Positions 21,101-31,776 of a stretch of DNA of 64,000 nucleotides are shown piece after piece. Where the stretch lies: contig JAFCMP010000521.1 of the NCBI GenBank assembly GCA_017506865.1, forward strand, positions 704,632 through 768,631, read 5' to 3'. The notes under the pieces are model-generated. The model did no database searches and was not told where the DNA came from. It was given only the letters and a program-made list of their open reading frames with translations. Source of the stretch: Tribonema minus (Eukaryota > Sar > Xanthophyceae > Tribonematales > Tribonemataceae). Every line of letters begins with the position of its first letter. Position 1 is the stretch's first letter. A program made the position numbers and the translations under genes.

Positions 21101-23411
21101 GTAGTAGCAGATGCCGAATTATGTGTCATCAGCGCAGGAAGGCGCTGAGCTGTAAGTACTGAGCACTGCTTTGTGTGCTCGCCAGTGAAGGTGCAACACT
21201 CGACGACTCGACAACTGGATGACTCTGAGTGCGGGCCAGTACTCTCTACAGAAGCAGGTGGACACATAAGCAGGTGGTTAACGTGCATTGCATTTGTACT
21301 CCCAAGGACTGGCCACGCTGTCATCCATGCGCGTGAGGCTGCGCTGAATGCACAAACGACACGCCATTTTTGATTGCAAGTACTTCCAATATAAGTTCAG
21401 TACTGAGTCATCACTCATAACACAGAATGGTTTCAGCTCAGTTTTGAATGCACAAACAGATTGAGTTCAGGATCCTGAATCAGATACTGTTCAGAGGATG
21501 ACTGGAGGATGGTGCTTTTTCAAGTAAGCACTCAGATGCGCATCACGACGCAACGCAATGGGGGCCAATTGACCGTGTTGGGCACTCCAACAGAGTGAGA
21601 AATGTTGTTGTATTCAGTATTGTGTTGCGCACTCCAATAGTGTGGTAAATGTGGAGTTTACAATATTGTAGCGGTAATGCTCAATGGAAATCAAGTCTTC
21701 AACTGTTCAAATTTCGCACCTGCCAGGGAACAGCTTGGTAACCCTCCTGCTGCTGGTCTCACGGCGCTCCTGAGCACGAGAAAAGAACAAACAGACGGTT
21801 GTGTACAGTGTGAGTACAGTAGCAGCAGCAAGCCCGCGAACTGGGCTACAATGTGACTGAGGACACCGCTCTGCCCATGTTCCCGCATGACATGCTCTTT
21901 TGTGATGTGGCAGAGGATCCCGCTGCGGATGATGCAGTAGTCCGCGATTGTCAACGCTGAGGGCAACAATGATCTCGCACATGCTGCCCAACACACTTAG
22001 CGACGAAACGCTGTCTGTCTCATGACGCGAAACGTGCTTGTGGGCAGGCATTGAGGTCCGGTCAACAATTAGAACATTTAAATACCACTGAAAGCACGCG
22101 CGCGCACGTGAGTTACAGGCTGCAGCTGGCATATCCCACTTGACGCCCACCCCCCCCCACCCCCCCCCTCCCTTCCCCCCCGTTCAGCGCCACCTCAATT
22201 CTCCACCTCAAGGACCTCCGCGCCATGACCTGCAGCGCATGACCACCGCCGCTCGTAGCACTCATTTCCGCAGCTGGCAAACTGCGCTGACCGCAGCGCA
22301 GCACGTCTGTGTGCGGCGCACCACGCGCCTGCGCCGAAGGACAAGGTGTTTTTCCTTCCAATAGGGCATGGACACAGGCAGCGGCGGGCGGGGCGAGCGT
22401 GCGCCCCGACCCCCAGCGCGCCGCAAAACGCGCAGGCACGCACCATCTGCTCGCGGAACGAGCCGTCCCACGGCGCCCCGTCCACGCCCCCCGGCGGCGG
22501 CTGCTGCTGCACGTGCTGCTGCAGGTGCGAGTGCGCGTGCGCCGCGCCGTAGCCGCCCGCGCCGCCGTACGCCTGGCGCGGCGGCGCCGCGTCGAACGCG
22601 CGGCGCATCTCCGGCTCGCTGTCGCTACTGCTGTCGCTGGTGCGCGCGGTGCCGTCCAGCGCGCTGCCGGCGCCCTGGCGCGGGCGCGTGGAGCAGCCGT
22701 ACACCTTGCGCTCATAGCGGGGGGGGCAGGGGGGGACCTGCCCCCTGCGCACCTGCTTGAGCAGCTCCGGGTGGCCGCGCTGGAAGTAGCAGTGGATGTA
22801 GCAGCCGCTCTCCCTGCCCTTGACGATCTGCCACGTGCGTCATGGCGGTTGGCGGTGGATTCGTGAGTGGCGGTGGGGGGGTGAGTCGAAGCGAGAGTGG
22901 ACCCGGAGAAAGCCCGTTCGTGTACGTAGCGCGGCATGCAGCAGCGCGAAATGTGGCGGTCAATCGCTGTTGATAGCAGAGAAGCTGGCATGCCCACGCC
23001 TCATTGACTGAGTGCACAACGAACCGCCAAATACACACATCCAGCGAAGGGAACGCGTAGTCGTCTCGTCTCGACACATGAGAGGACCGCATTGCATAGC
23101 TGACAGCAATGAAAGTGCGCTGTTGTATGCTCTGAATGTCCGCGTCTCACCTTACGGAAACCATAGAGGTTGAGTTGCCGCTGAAAGGAGGAGAACTTGT
23201 CGTGTTTGAAGTACTGGGGCAGGATCTTGGTCTTGAAGGCGGCCATGTTGCGGATGCCGAAGGCTCTCCCGGTGCTGCTCCATGTGATGATCTCTGGGCT
23301 CTCGTTCTCCAGGATGGAAATCAGCACGTACGGGAAGCCCGCTGGTGCAGTGGCGGTCAATGGCCTGAGCTGTCCCTGGTCGGTATAACCATGCTGTGTT
23401 TGCATGGTCAT
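18103..23411 (-). CDS. Heat-shock-factor-type transcription factor (HSF gene 1)
   Basis: Nuclear DNA-binding protein; HSF domains bind inverted nGAAn repeats as trimers. Exon 1 (23411-23151) holds most of the winged-helix domain: AGFPYVLISILENESPEIIT, FGIRNMAAFKTKILPQYFKH and DKFSSFQRQLNLYGFRK. It is interrupted at the intron position usual for HSF genes. Exon 2 (22827 to about 22444) completes it with the wing (ESGCYIHCYFQRGHPELLKQ) and a CPPRYERKVYG motif. Exons 3 (20809-19777), 4 (19253-18870) and 5 (18246-18103) encode Gly/Ala-rich sequence with islands shared with HSF gene 2: SFCAMLGALE, RRHSLMELL, LRTSILTALMAI and DWMDSYFLDNAIKDL...LRGSIFVLLNV. The acidic C-terminus ends EEGTLIGA. The exon 2 donor is not settled, because the obvious site is out of phase with exon 3. 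The start is the first of two close ATGs. Confidence 0.8.
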
Positions 23412-23699
23412 GGCTGGTGACTGCGGCGGTGCCCTGCGCGCGAAGGAACCACGCCAACCGCACCCTTGAACGCCAGCTAGCAAGTCTCTCTGCTTTCGCT
23501 TCACTAGGTCGCCAGCTATCTCAAGCCTCTGTCTGTTCTTCTAGACGCCAGTGACGAACACAACCCCCGCGCTGATTTCGCTTCTGAGGGTCAGCTGTCT
23601 CCCGTCTCCCTCACAGCGCAAGCGCGCTCCGCGGTTGCTCGAGGTCTCTGGTTGTAGTAGCAGGCAAAACCTGTAGGCACACCTGGGTTTACGAGTCAA

Positions 23700-24480
23700 A
23701 GCACACAAGGTCACCTGGCCGTGATGATGAACTTGCGCTGCGCAGAGAAGAAGCCAAAGTGAACGGTCGCAAATTGTAGAACACGCCGCCGGCAGCGTGG
23801 GGGAGGCACTCTCTCGTCAGGCTTTAAGCAAGCCTTCAACGACTTGGCGATGCAAGCCACCAGCAACAAGGAGAATCGCAGCACACGTTGAGAAACACGA
23901 GCCGTCAAGGACGGGAGCGTTTGAAGGCATCCACGTGGCGCACACCCGACTCCGCGCTAAACCGCGCGACACATGCGACTGCTCCGACTACATTCTGCCG
24001 TGCACGACGGCTGTGCACCACTACGAGGTTCCTACTTTGACATTATCGCGCTGCGGCGTCTCGGTGGAGGATCTGCTCTTGCTCTCCTGCACCCCACAGC
24101 GTTACTGTATTCCAGTGGAACGCCTACGCTGCGCGGCCGCCGCTCCGGCGCAGTAGCGGCGCCGCAGATGCCATTCTCTTCATTGGCGACGGCAGTCGCT
24201 GCTGCTGATGGTGGAGGTTGTGGTGGTGGTAATGCTGCTGCTGCTGCTGCTGCCGCTGACTATGTTGGCGGAGGCTGCTGGTGGTGTTGGCTGTTGGCGG
24301 TGGCACCCGGCTGGCGCGATGGCGCGCCTGTGCCAGGCCCGCTTATGCTACTGCCCTGCGTCAGTATGAACAACGCGCTGAGGATGGATTGGCGCAGCGT
24401 CGCTCCCGGTGTGCTGCTGCGATGCCGCCGCCGCCGCCGCCGTCGCCGCCCATGGACGCTGCGACGAGTTGGTGCTGGTC
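23700..24480 (-). pseudogene. Decayed partial duplicate of the HSF gene 2 3' end
   Basis: Reverse-strand frames read TPGATLRQSILSALFILTQG, then QHHQQPPPT in one frame and LPSPMKRMASAAPL in another. These match the HSF gene 2 C-terminus (IPGATLRPSILSALSILTQG, QHHQQPP, LPSPMQAMAFAAPL). The 3' flanking DNA is duplicated too: CACCTGGCCGTGATGA, then CAACGACTTGGC and GAAGGCATCCACGTG, lie here and again at 24890-25095. Relative to the parent, about 600-700 bases of the Gln/His-rich part are missing, the frame is broken, and similarity stops at about 24465. It sits directly downstream of HSF gene 2, so it arose by local tandem duplication. Confidence 0.75.
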
Positions 24481-25297
24481 GGCATCGCCCCGCACCAACA
24501 GCAATCTTACGTGACCATAGAGGTGATGACATGCCTACTCACCTGCCGACCAACATCAGAGGCAATATAGGAGGCGACTATGGCTCATGTGTGGAATGAC
24601 GCCCTGCTGTTGTTTCACTGCCACGCATTGCACACCAAACCTGGAGCAAACGCGTGCAGCTGTTGGCAGCCATGCATAGCATCGGCAGCGCAACAACAGC
24701 GCAAGCGCAGCACGCTTCGCTCGCACAAGTTGGAGCATCACACGAAGCACGGGGCGGCACCGCAATGGATGCACCCCTCACTACCCCCCGCACCCCCCCC
24801 CCCTCTCCCGCTCCCCCTTCTGTACGGTTGCGCGCACTAGCGCAGGTCTACTCCCTCTGGGCACGCCTGTGTTTATGTGTTTAAGCACAAAATCACCTGG
24901 CCGTGATGACCCTCTAAGGGCAGCACGCTCCGATGGAGGCATTCTGCGATCAAGACTTTCGTCAAGCCTCCAACGACTTGGCAACTGCATTAATTCAAGC
25001 CACCAGCAGCAAGAGAGATCGCAGCACATGTGGAGAAAAACGAGCCGTCAATGACGGGAGGTACTCTCGCCATTTGAAGGCATCCACGTGTCACAGCACA
25101 GGTCCGCAGGCAACCACGCTACGCAGGTCAAAAGCTGCGACATGCGACGGCCTGACTACATCCCTCACGTAAAATGGTGTCGCACGCCGCTGCCCTCTCG
25201 CCGCTCCTCTCTTCTGCAGCCCCGCTGTAGCGGGGATTCGGGCGACTAAACTCATCATCAACGCGCGTGCACAACGGCTGTGCACACTACGAGCTTC
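24481..25297. other. 3' flank of HSF gene 2
   Basis: Contains the parent copy of the duplicated flanking DNA (24880-25100) and no reading frame I can support. Confidence 0.5.
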
Positions 25298-25541
25298 CTA
25301 CGTGTGACATTGTCGCGCTTCCGGCGTCTCCGTTGAGGATCTACGTGGCTCTTGCTCCGGCCCCATAGCGCTCCCTGCACCCAGCACGGCGCTGTTCCAG
25401 TGGAACGCGCCTACGCTGCTGCGCCGCCGCTCCGGCGCGGGCAGCGGCGCCGCAAATGCCATTGCCTGCATTGGCGACGGCAGTCGCTGGTGCTGGTGCT
25501 GCGGTTGGTGAGGGTTGTGGTGGTGGTGGTGGTACTGCTGG

Positions 25542-25591
<50 letters not shown>

Positions 25592-28500
25592 GTGATGCTG
25601 ATGCTGGTGCTGCTGTTGGTGGTGCTGCTGGTAGTGGTGGTGGTGCTGCTGCTGCTGGTGGTTGTGCTGCTGCTGCTCCTGCTGCTGCGAGAGGTGGTGG
25701 TGGTGCTGCTGCTGCTGCTGCTGCTGCTGCGGCTCCTGCTGCTGTGAGAGGTGGTGCTGCTGGTGCATCTGCTGGCTGCCATGCGGCCGTGGGGAGATGG
25801 CCGCCGCCACTGATGACCCGCCCGCCGCCGCCATCTCGCCATCTACTGATGACAGCACGCTCAGCAGGACGTATACGCTGGCGCGCAGCTTCGTTTGTGA
25901 CAGGCGGTGGTCAAGACCGCCACTACTGCCGCCATCGCCACTGCTCAGCGCTTGTTCCGTAGCAGCAACTTGGTCAAGGTCGCGCACGGCATCTTGCAGG
26001 TAATAGCCGTCCATCCAGTCGTGCAGCTGCGGCAGCATGCCCTGCTGCTGCTGCTGCTGCCCATGTTGCTGCTGCGGTGGCTGCTGGTGGTGTTGGCTGT
26101 TGTGGTGGTGAACGCTGCTGTCGCCACCGTGCTCGTGTGATGGCGCGCCTGCGCCAGAGCCGTCTATGCCGCTGCCCTGCGTCAGTATGGACAACGCGCT
26201 GAGGATGGATGGGCGCAGCGTCGCTCCCGGTATGCTGCTGCGCATGCCGCCGCTGCCGCCGCCGCCGTCGCCGCCCATGGACGCTGCGACAGCTGCTGCA
26301 GTGGCCACGGCGGCAGCCGTTGCGGCCGCGTCGCTTTCCATCTCGCTCCGCGACCGCTTGCGCACAGGGCTGCCGCCGCCGCCACTGCTGCCATGCTGCT
26401 GCGGCAGCGGCAGGTCCTGACCCGGCGCGGCGCCCACCCCCATCCCCTGCATCAGGTCTAGCATGCTGCCGCGGCGCTGCGCGGCCATGTACAGCTCCGT
26501 AAGGCTGCTGCGCCGCTGCACCGCCGTGCCGTGCAGCAGGTCCAGGCCGCTCAGCGCGCTGCCGCCGCCACCGCGGTCGTCGGCGTCGCCGCTGAAGGCG
26601 CGCGGCGTGATGCCGCGCGCCGAGTGGTGCAGCTCGTTCGCGAGCTCGCGCAGGTGGTTCGTGAAGCACGGCTGCGCAAACACCGGCAGATCGCTGCTGC
26701 CGCTCTGCGTGCACGTGCCGGCGGCGGTGCGCTGCTGCTGGAGCTGCGCCTCCAGCGACGCGAGCATCGCAGTGAAGCTGCCGCGCGTGTGCGGCATGTG
26801 CGGCGACGGCGGAATGGACAGCGGCGGCGGTATGGCTCTAGCGCCGCCAGCGGCGGCAGCGGCGGCGGCGGCGGCGGCAGCAGCAGCGGCGGCGACCGCA
26901 GCGCCGCCGCCGTCGTGCGGCTGCGCTGCCGCCATCGGCAGAGGCGTGGGATGCCTTGAGTCGTAAGGCTGGGTTGACTGCGGCCGCGAAGCGGTGTACG
27001 GTTGCACGGACGGTGGCCGTAGCGACTGGCCGGTGCGCGAGGATACTGAGCTGACGCTGTGGGGTCGCTCGGGGAGGGCGGAGCTGTGCGGGGGTGCGCG
27101 CATGACAGCGGCGTCTATGCTGTTATGGTCCAGCTGTACTTTGGCGCCCGCCGCGGCGGTCAGCGGCGCATTGCTGAGGTTCGACGTGCTGCTGGCTCTG
27201 CAGGATCAGCATTGCACAAGGGCAGATTGAGCTGCTGCTGGCAGATGACGCGCGCAGGTCTGATGTGCAATGCTGTCCCCAAGTATACCGCAGTACACCA
27301 TGACAAAGCACAGTACATGATCACATTGAGCTAGGCGAGTGCACTGCAACATATGAACCTATGAACCTAATCAGCGGACTCACACGCAGATGCTAAATGT
27401 CGACGATATCCATGTGTGCATGACGTGCACGCCTTGCGAGCTGCACAACGCGAGTAGCATTCACTTCACCTTCAGCAGATGATCATACGGCATGGGGTAT
27501 CAACCGACAGTTGAACACAATGACGTCATGCACTGACGTGAGCTGCCGCGCGGGACCAACGCAATGCCTTTGGATACAGTGGAAGAGCGTCACATCTAGT
27601 GTAGACAAAAGGAAGACGCTCACCTTGCTCTAGGAAACAGTTTGCTCACTCCACTGATGCTTGATTTGCGCCGCCGCTGACATGAGCGAACAACACAGCA
27701 GACACACATCTCTCAGTTAGCGCCACTGCATCCTCTTCTGGCAGCAAGGCAGGTGCTTGTACAAAGCAACGGAGCGCAGCACGGCACAGCACACCACCTG
27801 AGCTAATAGCCTGCCGGTGGCTAGAGCTATGGTGCTTGAACTTTGCAGTCACTACAGCAAGCATGGTGATACACAGGCTCCATGGCCGCCGTCAGCCACC
27901 CCCCCCGGCTTAGCCTCCATGCACAGCTCACAAAGATCAGACATGGTGACGCACAAGCCCGCAGCGTACGCTATCCCCATCTCTCACCGCAATGTCCGCC
28001 GCTGAGTCGCCGCCGTGCCCCTGCGCGGTCCGTTCCTTGGCGGCCGGCATGGGCATTGACGACGCCCCCTGCGCCCCGAATCTCAGGTCTGCAGCTGCAG
28101 CAGCGCTGGCATCACCTGCGCCCATACCGCCCCTCCCGTCGCTACCGCGCGCGGCGCTGCTAGCAAACGATGCCATGTGCGTTGCGGCCGATGCGATGCT
28201 GCTGCCGCCGCTGCTGCTGCCGCCACCGCCGCCGCCGCCACCAGCGCCTTCCCTGCCAACGCCACCTCTACCGCCGTCGCCGCCTCTGTCGCCGCCGCTG
28301 CAGCTCAGATCGTCTAAGTCGCCGCTGAACGTCAGGTTGCTGGCGCTAAGACGCCGCAGCTGCTCCGCGCCAACAGCCACATCAGCGCTCATCTCATCTA
28401 GCATAGAAGCCGGCCTCAGCGCCATGGGCTCCCGCTGGCGCGGCGAGGCCATGCGATGCTGCTGCGTAAAAGACGGCCGCCGGTGCAGCTGCTCCGCGTG

Positions 28501-29017
28501 GCCGCCGCCGCCGCCGCCGCCGCCGCTGCTGCCGCCGCCAACGCTGCCGCCGCTGCCTCTGCTGCGCAAGAGCTGCTCCAGCGACGGTCTGCCGTGCAGC
28601 ATGTCTAAGCGACTGTGCATCGGCTCCACGGGACTGAGCAGCGGCTGCGCGCGGGCGTGCATGTGCTGGCCGCCACCGCCACTGCTGCTGTGCACAAGCT
28701 CCTCGTGGCCGGCGTGCGCGTGCGCACCGCGACTCTGCGCCGCCTCCACATGCATGCCGCCTCCGCTGCCGCCACTGCCGCCGCCGCCGCCGCCGATGCC
28801 ATGCGCGTGCGCCTGCCGCCGGCGCGCAGCCGGCGACTCCGCGCTGTAGCCGAGGTTCTGCTGCTCGTGCCGGCCCTGAAGCAGCTCCGCGCGGCTCTGC
28901 AGCAGTTCTGAGCGGCCCTGCAGCAGGTCCGAGCGGCCCTGCAGCGGATCCGAGCGTCGCTGCTGCTGCACGTGCTGCTGCGGCGGCGGCAGCTGCAGCT
29001 GCTGCTGCGGCGGCGGC

Positions 29018-29050
<33 letters not shown>

Positions 29051-29858
29051 GGCGGCGGCGCGTGCAACGACGCGCGCTGCTTGGCCGGCCGCGGCGGCGC
29101 CGCCGCCTGCGCGCTGGGCAGGTGCGCGGCGCTGATGAACGCGGCCGTCGTCGCGCCGCGCGGCGGCGGTATGAGCTCCGGGTCGCTGTCCGCCTCCGAG
29201 TCCTCGCCGCGCGCGCCGCTGCCGTAGATCTTCTTCTCGTACTCCGGCGGGCACGGCGGCATGTAGCCGCGCTTAACGTGCTTGAGGAGGTCCAGGCGCC
29301 CGCGCTGGAAGTCCTTGTGCATGTAGCCGCCGGACTCCCTGCCGCGCACGATCTGGCAGCGGGCGGGCAGCGACGCGCAGCAGCGGCGGCGGCGCGTCCG
29401 TGTGAGCAGTTGCCGGCTGCAGGCGCCGCATTGGCGCGATGACTTGCTGCAGTGCGAAGCGAAGGCTGGGTTTGGAGCAAGGTAAACAGCAGTTGCTGTC
29501 GCGTCTTGCGTCAATTCAGACTGGCGCCGGTGCAAGGTGTACGTCTCACCTTGCGAAACCCATAAAGATTAAGCTGCCGCTGAAAAGAGGAGAACTTGTC
29601 GTGTTTGAAGTGCTTGGGCAGGATCACAGTTCTAAAGGTGGCCATATCTTGTATGCCAAATGCCTGCCCAGACGATGTCCACTTGATGACGTCCGGCGCT
29701 TCCATTTCCAGAATGCTGTACAGCACATGGGGAAAGCCTGCTGGCGCAACAGCTGCGACTGCCGCAGCAGAGGCGGCCGGGGTTGCATGCTGCAGGGCAG
29801 GGTGGGAGGCTCCCCTTGTCGTCGGCCGCCGTGGTGGCGATTTGGACTCGCTGGCCAT
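25298..29858 (-). CDS. Heat-shock-factor-type transcription factor (HSF gene 2)
   Basis: Paralogue of HSF gene 1 in the same orientation. Exons 29858-29550, 29352-27988 and 27133-25298 join in phase to 3510 nt (1169 aa). Exon 1 has the winged-helix core (AGFPHVLYSILEMEAPDVIK, AFGIQDMATFRTVILPKHFK, FSSFQRQLNLYGFRK). Exon 2 continues with the wing (RESGGYMHKDFQRGRLDLLK) and the CPPEYEKKIYG motif shared with gene 1, then a long Gln/Ser/Gly/His-rich region. Exon 3 carries the shared islands RGSFTAMLASLEAQL, RRSSLTELYMAAQRR, LRPSILSALSILTQG and LHDWMDGYYLQDAVRDL...LRASVYVLLSVL, and ends in poly-Gln/His. The start is the first ATG of the exon; an in-frame GTG lies upstream. No coiled-coil oligomerisation region stands out. 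The large low-complexity arms are probably disordered activation domains. Confidence 0.85.
25500..25760 (-). repeat. CAG/CAC codon repeat encoding poly-Gln/His
   Basis: CTG/GTG triplets on the plus strand encode a nearly continuous Gln/His run in HSF gene 2, with an uninterrupted block of 15 Gln codons at 25544-25590. Such triplet runs expand and contract readily. Confidence 0.85.
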
Positions 29859-31776
29859 ACCTACGCCTTCAGCGTATGAGCGACGAAGCAACGACAGAAG
29901 GTGCACGCACAGTCACTAACTCTTGCTGATCACCTACAGCATTGCGCTTCAATGAAGCGACCAATTGATGCTGAAACAGCATCCTCAACCCACAGCTGCA
30001 CAAGAACAAGTATTCGGAAACGGAGAAGCAATCATGAGCCTGGTCCATGCCTGTCGGGCTGAGCTTGAGGCATCAGCACACACAGAGATAAACTTCCATT
30101 GTGAATCACCTTACCACAAACACACCTCTGTGTGTTGCATTGAAGCTTGCATCAGCGCGCCAACAGTACGTCCACTGAAGATGACACCATCAGAGCAGCA
30201 TGTGCGAACCTAGTATCCTCATCAAGAAGCTCACGCTGCAGCTCCTCCTGCTGCGCTGAGCGCAAAGACATTCCGACTCTTGAGGACTGAAACAGAGTTG
30301 ACTTTCAGCTGATTGTGCCGGCTGACCTGAGCCGCCCTCGCCACTGCCTCGCGCGCCAGTTTTCCTGGTGCTTGCACGATATGGCGCGCCTTCCTCTGCC
30401 GCCTGCTCCTTCTTTCTTTTCATCGCTCTCCCCTTGCCGTGTTGCCTATGGCGTGAACGCCAAATTTGAACAATCAGAGCAGCGCCCCCCACTTGGAGAC
30501 TTGCATTGTGTGAAATCAACTTTTTTTTGTGCCAACAGATCAAGGCAAGATGGATGCACCATCAGTATTTGCACCTTCAGGTACCATCTAACATGAACAG
30601 CATGCAGCTGATGCATTGGGACCATGATAATACGATCCATGGGGGGTGGACATTGCAGCTGCCGGCGTCCACTAAGATATTTGGGGGGTGGCAGATTAAC
30701 ACAGCGGCACGCACCTATTGTTGCATTATTATGGCTAACATAGACCATGCAGAAGCGCCCAGAACCCCCTCTTGATGCCCCGCCCGGGTTCTATGCTTGC
30801 AACTTCAAGTTGAACGAGTGCCACTTGTGACCATTATGCGAACTGCTAGCTCACTGGCAGGCTGCCAGTAGGCGAAGCTGAGCTAAGCCAGAAACCAAGC
30901 GACACGTGTGTAGACAGACGTTCAGGCTGTTTGCACACGGCGACCCTCAGGCTGTTGCCAAGCACCCGGCAGCTTCCACTGCCATGGCAGCCATCACAGC
31001 GGCAAAATGACCCAGGCTTGCCAAGTGAATGCTAGTACCATATGATAGTAAAGTCTAGAAGTATGCTGCGCAGACAGTGGATAAAATGCAGTCCCCAAAG
31101 ACGTCAGTTGAAGCGATTGATGCTTAATTTAAATCTAACTATCATGCAACAACTTCGAAGTTTAAACAGTAGTTGCTTGACCGCTACTAGCCGAAGGTTA
31201 TGGCCAGAATTCTCAAGGTAACCGTGATGCTGTGTGCACATGTCATTATGCTATTGCACGCCTGTTTTACCAACAACTTTGGAAAGCTGCAGTGCCGCAG
31301 TGGACCAGGTCCAGCGTTCGGAGACTGCAGTGCCAGTGCCACAATTGTGGGAGGTGGAACCCTATCTAGAGAGTGCTGATGCTCCAGTGGGGAGCTTTGC
31401 AGCTGGTTCTCTCAGCCCACGTTCAACTTGGGGTCCACTGAATAAGATTGAGAAGCAGCAGGATAGTCTCTGAAGGTGTGAGAGACGCTGGCCCACATCC
31501 GTACATCGCTATGTGCTGCGGACGGAAGTCCCCGAAAAAGACGCAGCTGCCATCGTGCTCCGGAGGCTCGCCAATTTTCTGCTCCGCACGTCATTTGCAG
31601 CTGGTTTGCGTGGCAATAAATTGCGGTAGGGTGACACTCCAACTTCCAGTGAACTTCATGGAAAAAAGCCGAAGCAGTGTCTGTCTGTAAGTGCGCCCTG
31701 CTGCTGAGAGGCAGCGCACCCTGCTGAGGCCGCTGCCTGCCTCTGTTCAGGCCAGCAATGGAGCAGGAGGAAGACG
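29859..31776. other. Divergent intergenic region between HSF gene 2 and the cyclase-kinase gene
   Basis: About 1.9 kb that should hold the promoters of both divergently transcribed genes. I find no heat-shock-element array or other clear site. A short ATG frame ending at a strong donor (31658-31686, GTAAGT) could be a 5' exon, but its phase does not fit the next exon. Confidence 0.4.

Noticed and set aside
23151-23504. Longer N-terminus of HSF gene 1 starting at 23504
   Set aside because: It would start at GTG; an ATG at 23411 lies closer to the DNA-binding domain.
31658-31686. Possible first exon of the cyclase-kinase gene with a GTAAGT donor
   Set aside because: Joined to any nearby acceptor it is out of phase with the 31777 frame or meets a stop.
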